A stretch of DNA of 35,896 nt from an uncultured Dyadobacter sp. (GTDB taxonomy: Bacteria > Bacteroidota > Bacteroidia > Cytophagales > Spirosomataceae): NCBI RefSeq assembly GCF_946482605.1, contig NZ_CAMLSE010000053.1:1-35896 (forward strand), read 5' to 3'. The notes under the pieces are model-generated. The model did no database searches. It worked only from the letters and a program-made list of their open reading frames with translations, and was not told the origin of the DNA. Positions 35,103 through 35,896 of the stretch are shown here, in pieces. Numbering within the stretch: the first letter of the stretch is position 1; every line of letters starts with the position of its first letter. The position numbers were made by a program, and so were the translations under genes.

Positions 35103-35150
35103 TAACCTTAACGCAATTATTCTCTTTTAAACAAACTTTAAATCCTTTGT

Positions 35151-35896
35151 ATGAGAAAGACTCTACTATTTCTATTCTTAGGGTGCTTGTTAATTCCTGG
35201 ATGGCAGGCGTTTGCCCAGGATAAACAAGTATCGGGAGTTGTGACCGCCGATGACGGAAGCGTACTGCCCGGTGTAAACATCGCCCTGAAAGGTACAACC
35301 AGAGGTATCACAACTGATATCGACGGTAAGTACACCATTTCAGCTCCCACGTCCGGAACACTCGTGTTCTCCTTTGTGGGTTACCTGAGTCAAAGCATCC
35401 TGGTAGGTTCGAAATCGACGATCAATGTAACGCTGGTGGCCGATGCCCAGCAACTCGGCGAAGTGGTCGTAACCGCCCTCGGTATTTCCCGCGAACGCAA
35501 GTCGCTCGGTTACAGTACCGCCACCATTTCCAATACATCTATCACGGAAGCCCGGAACACGAGCCCGCTCGACGCGCTCAATGCGCGCGTGCCTGGTTTG
35601 TCGGTCAACACCGCTTCCGGGGCTCCGGGTGCGTCGACGGTCCTGAACATTCGTGGTTTCAACTCCGTGACGGGTAACAACCAGCCATTGTACGTGATCG
35701 ATGGGGTGCCGATGAACAACCGGGGGAACACTTCGTCAACGAATGCCCAGAACACCAACGACGACTTCAACCGTTCGATGGACTTTGGTAACCAGATGAA
35801 CGATATCAACCCCAACGAAATCGAAAGCATTACCGTACTGAAGGGTATTTCCGCATCTGCATTATACGGTAGCCGAGCAGCGAACGGTGCGATCCT
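35151..35896 (+). CDS. SusC/RagA-family TonB-dependent outer membrane protein (partial, unit 3)
   Basis: An open frame starts at ATG 35151 and runs off the right edge; 248 codons are visible. It begins MRKTLLFLFLGCLLIPGW with a signal peptide ending near AFAQ (residue 22). A carboxypeptidase-regulatory-like domain follows (VSGVVTADDGSVLPGVNIAL), then TonB-box-like GEVVVTALGISRERKS and the plug (LNIRGFNSVTGNNQPLYVID; SITVLKGISASALYGSRAAN). The early part closely resembles the unit-1 protein, while the plug differs by an Asn/Thr/Ser-rich insert near residue 190. It is divergent from unit 1. Its SusD partner would lie beyond the window. Class is certain; full length and ligand are not visible. 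Confidence 0.95.
   Translation, partial: MRKTLLFLFLGCLLIPGWQAFAQDKQVSGVVTADDGSVLPGVNIALKGTTRGITTDIDGKYTISAPTSGTLVFSFVGYLSQSILVGSKSTINVTLVADAQQLGEVVVTALGISRERKSLGYSTATISNTSITEARNTSPLDALNARVPGLSVNTASGAPGASTVLNIRGFNSVTGNNQPLYVIDGVPMNNRGNTSSTNAQNTNDDFNRSMDFGNQMNDINPNEIESITVLKGISASALYGSRAANGAI

Larger units (their letters stand above)
34374..35150. other. 777-bp AT-rich spacer between divergent susC genes
   Basis: I see no convincing gene here. An open frame at 34395-34712 has AT-rich, asparagine-heavy codons and no recognisable motif. What can be seen: a 14-bp palindrome TTATGT-AA-ACATAA (34398-34411), probably in the minus-strand leader; a candidate promoter at each end; a pair of GC-rich hairpins at 34717-34765; and an inverted repeat CAAAATGA/TCATTTTG (35011-35035). 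The stretch 34800-35000 is AT-rich with nothing I can name. Confidence 0.6.

Noticed and set aside
1..35896. CRISPR arrays, tRNA or rRNA genes, insertion sequences, prophage genes
   Set aside because: Read by eye, no regularly spaced direct repeats, no cloverleaf or T-loop pattern, and no transposase, integrase or phage-structural protein were found; a tRNAscan or Infernal run could still reveal a small RNA.

Overview
The window looks like a chromosomal segment from a member of the Bacteroidota, most likely Cytophagales/Spirosomaceae and Dyadobacter-like. The reasons are SusC/SusD-type outer-membrane pairs, TAnnTTTG-type -7 promoter elements, SecG with a long Pro/Ala tail, a receiver-less sigma-54 activator next to lptE, and intergenic repeats of a kind familiar from this phylum. 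The genus is an inference from gene content and repeats, not from a marker gene. No rRNA, tRNA, CRISPR array, transposase or phage gene was recognised.

Layout. (1) Positions 1-3548, minus strand: a two-component system (OmpR-type regulator, HAMP histidine kinase) followed by a TolC-type outer-membrane channel and the first codons of a lipoprotein, which is probably the periplasmic adaptor of an RND (Cus/Czc-like) efflux pump. (2) 3644-5623: an App1-type phosphatidate phosphatase and a diacylglycerol-kinase family protein, divergent and separated by about 45 bp; they are predicted to run opposite reactions. (3) 5798-8292: an exported alpha/beta-hydrolase (acetyl-xylan-esterase-like) and a GntP-type permease, 8 bp apart. 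(4) 8293-10565: a repeat-rich convergent spacer, sucC, and a LolD-like ABC ATPase. (5) 10866-18471, minus strand: a housekeeping block (miaB, sigma-54 activator, lptE, TPR-like protein, secG, groES, groEL), interrupted by an opposite-strand gene of unknown function at 13036-13785. (6) 18565-23858: a lipidated BamA/TamA-like protein (TamL-like) whose non-ATG start overlaps the start of a divergent SpoU methyltransferase, then a queuosine-precursor transporter and an aminotransferase. (7) 24034-34373, minus strand: two tandem SusC/SusD units, the downstream one followed by an AT-rich lipoprotein gene. A third susC-like gene begins at 35151 on the plus strand, across a 777-bp AT-rich spacer, and runs off the end.

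How the genes work together. Much of the window concerns the envelope: metal or toxin efflux, lipid phosphate turnover, LPS transport (LptE), protein export (SecG), outer-membrane assembly (TamL) and nutrient import (SusCD). Gene order is mostly operonic with short gaps. Strong intrinsic terminators lie at 10804-10837, 13806-13831 and 29622-29656.

The most unusual non-coding features are palindromic repeats carrying a CTGTTTATAG-type tag with compensatory stem changes (5631-5731 and 10577-10798), two long perfect inverted repeats between gntP and sucC, short tandem repeats at 8315 and 14278, and a sigma-54-like promoter upstream of groES. I found no clearly new defence or metabolic system. 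The App1/DagK pair, the repeats and the tamL/spoU start overlap deserve the closest second look.
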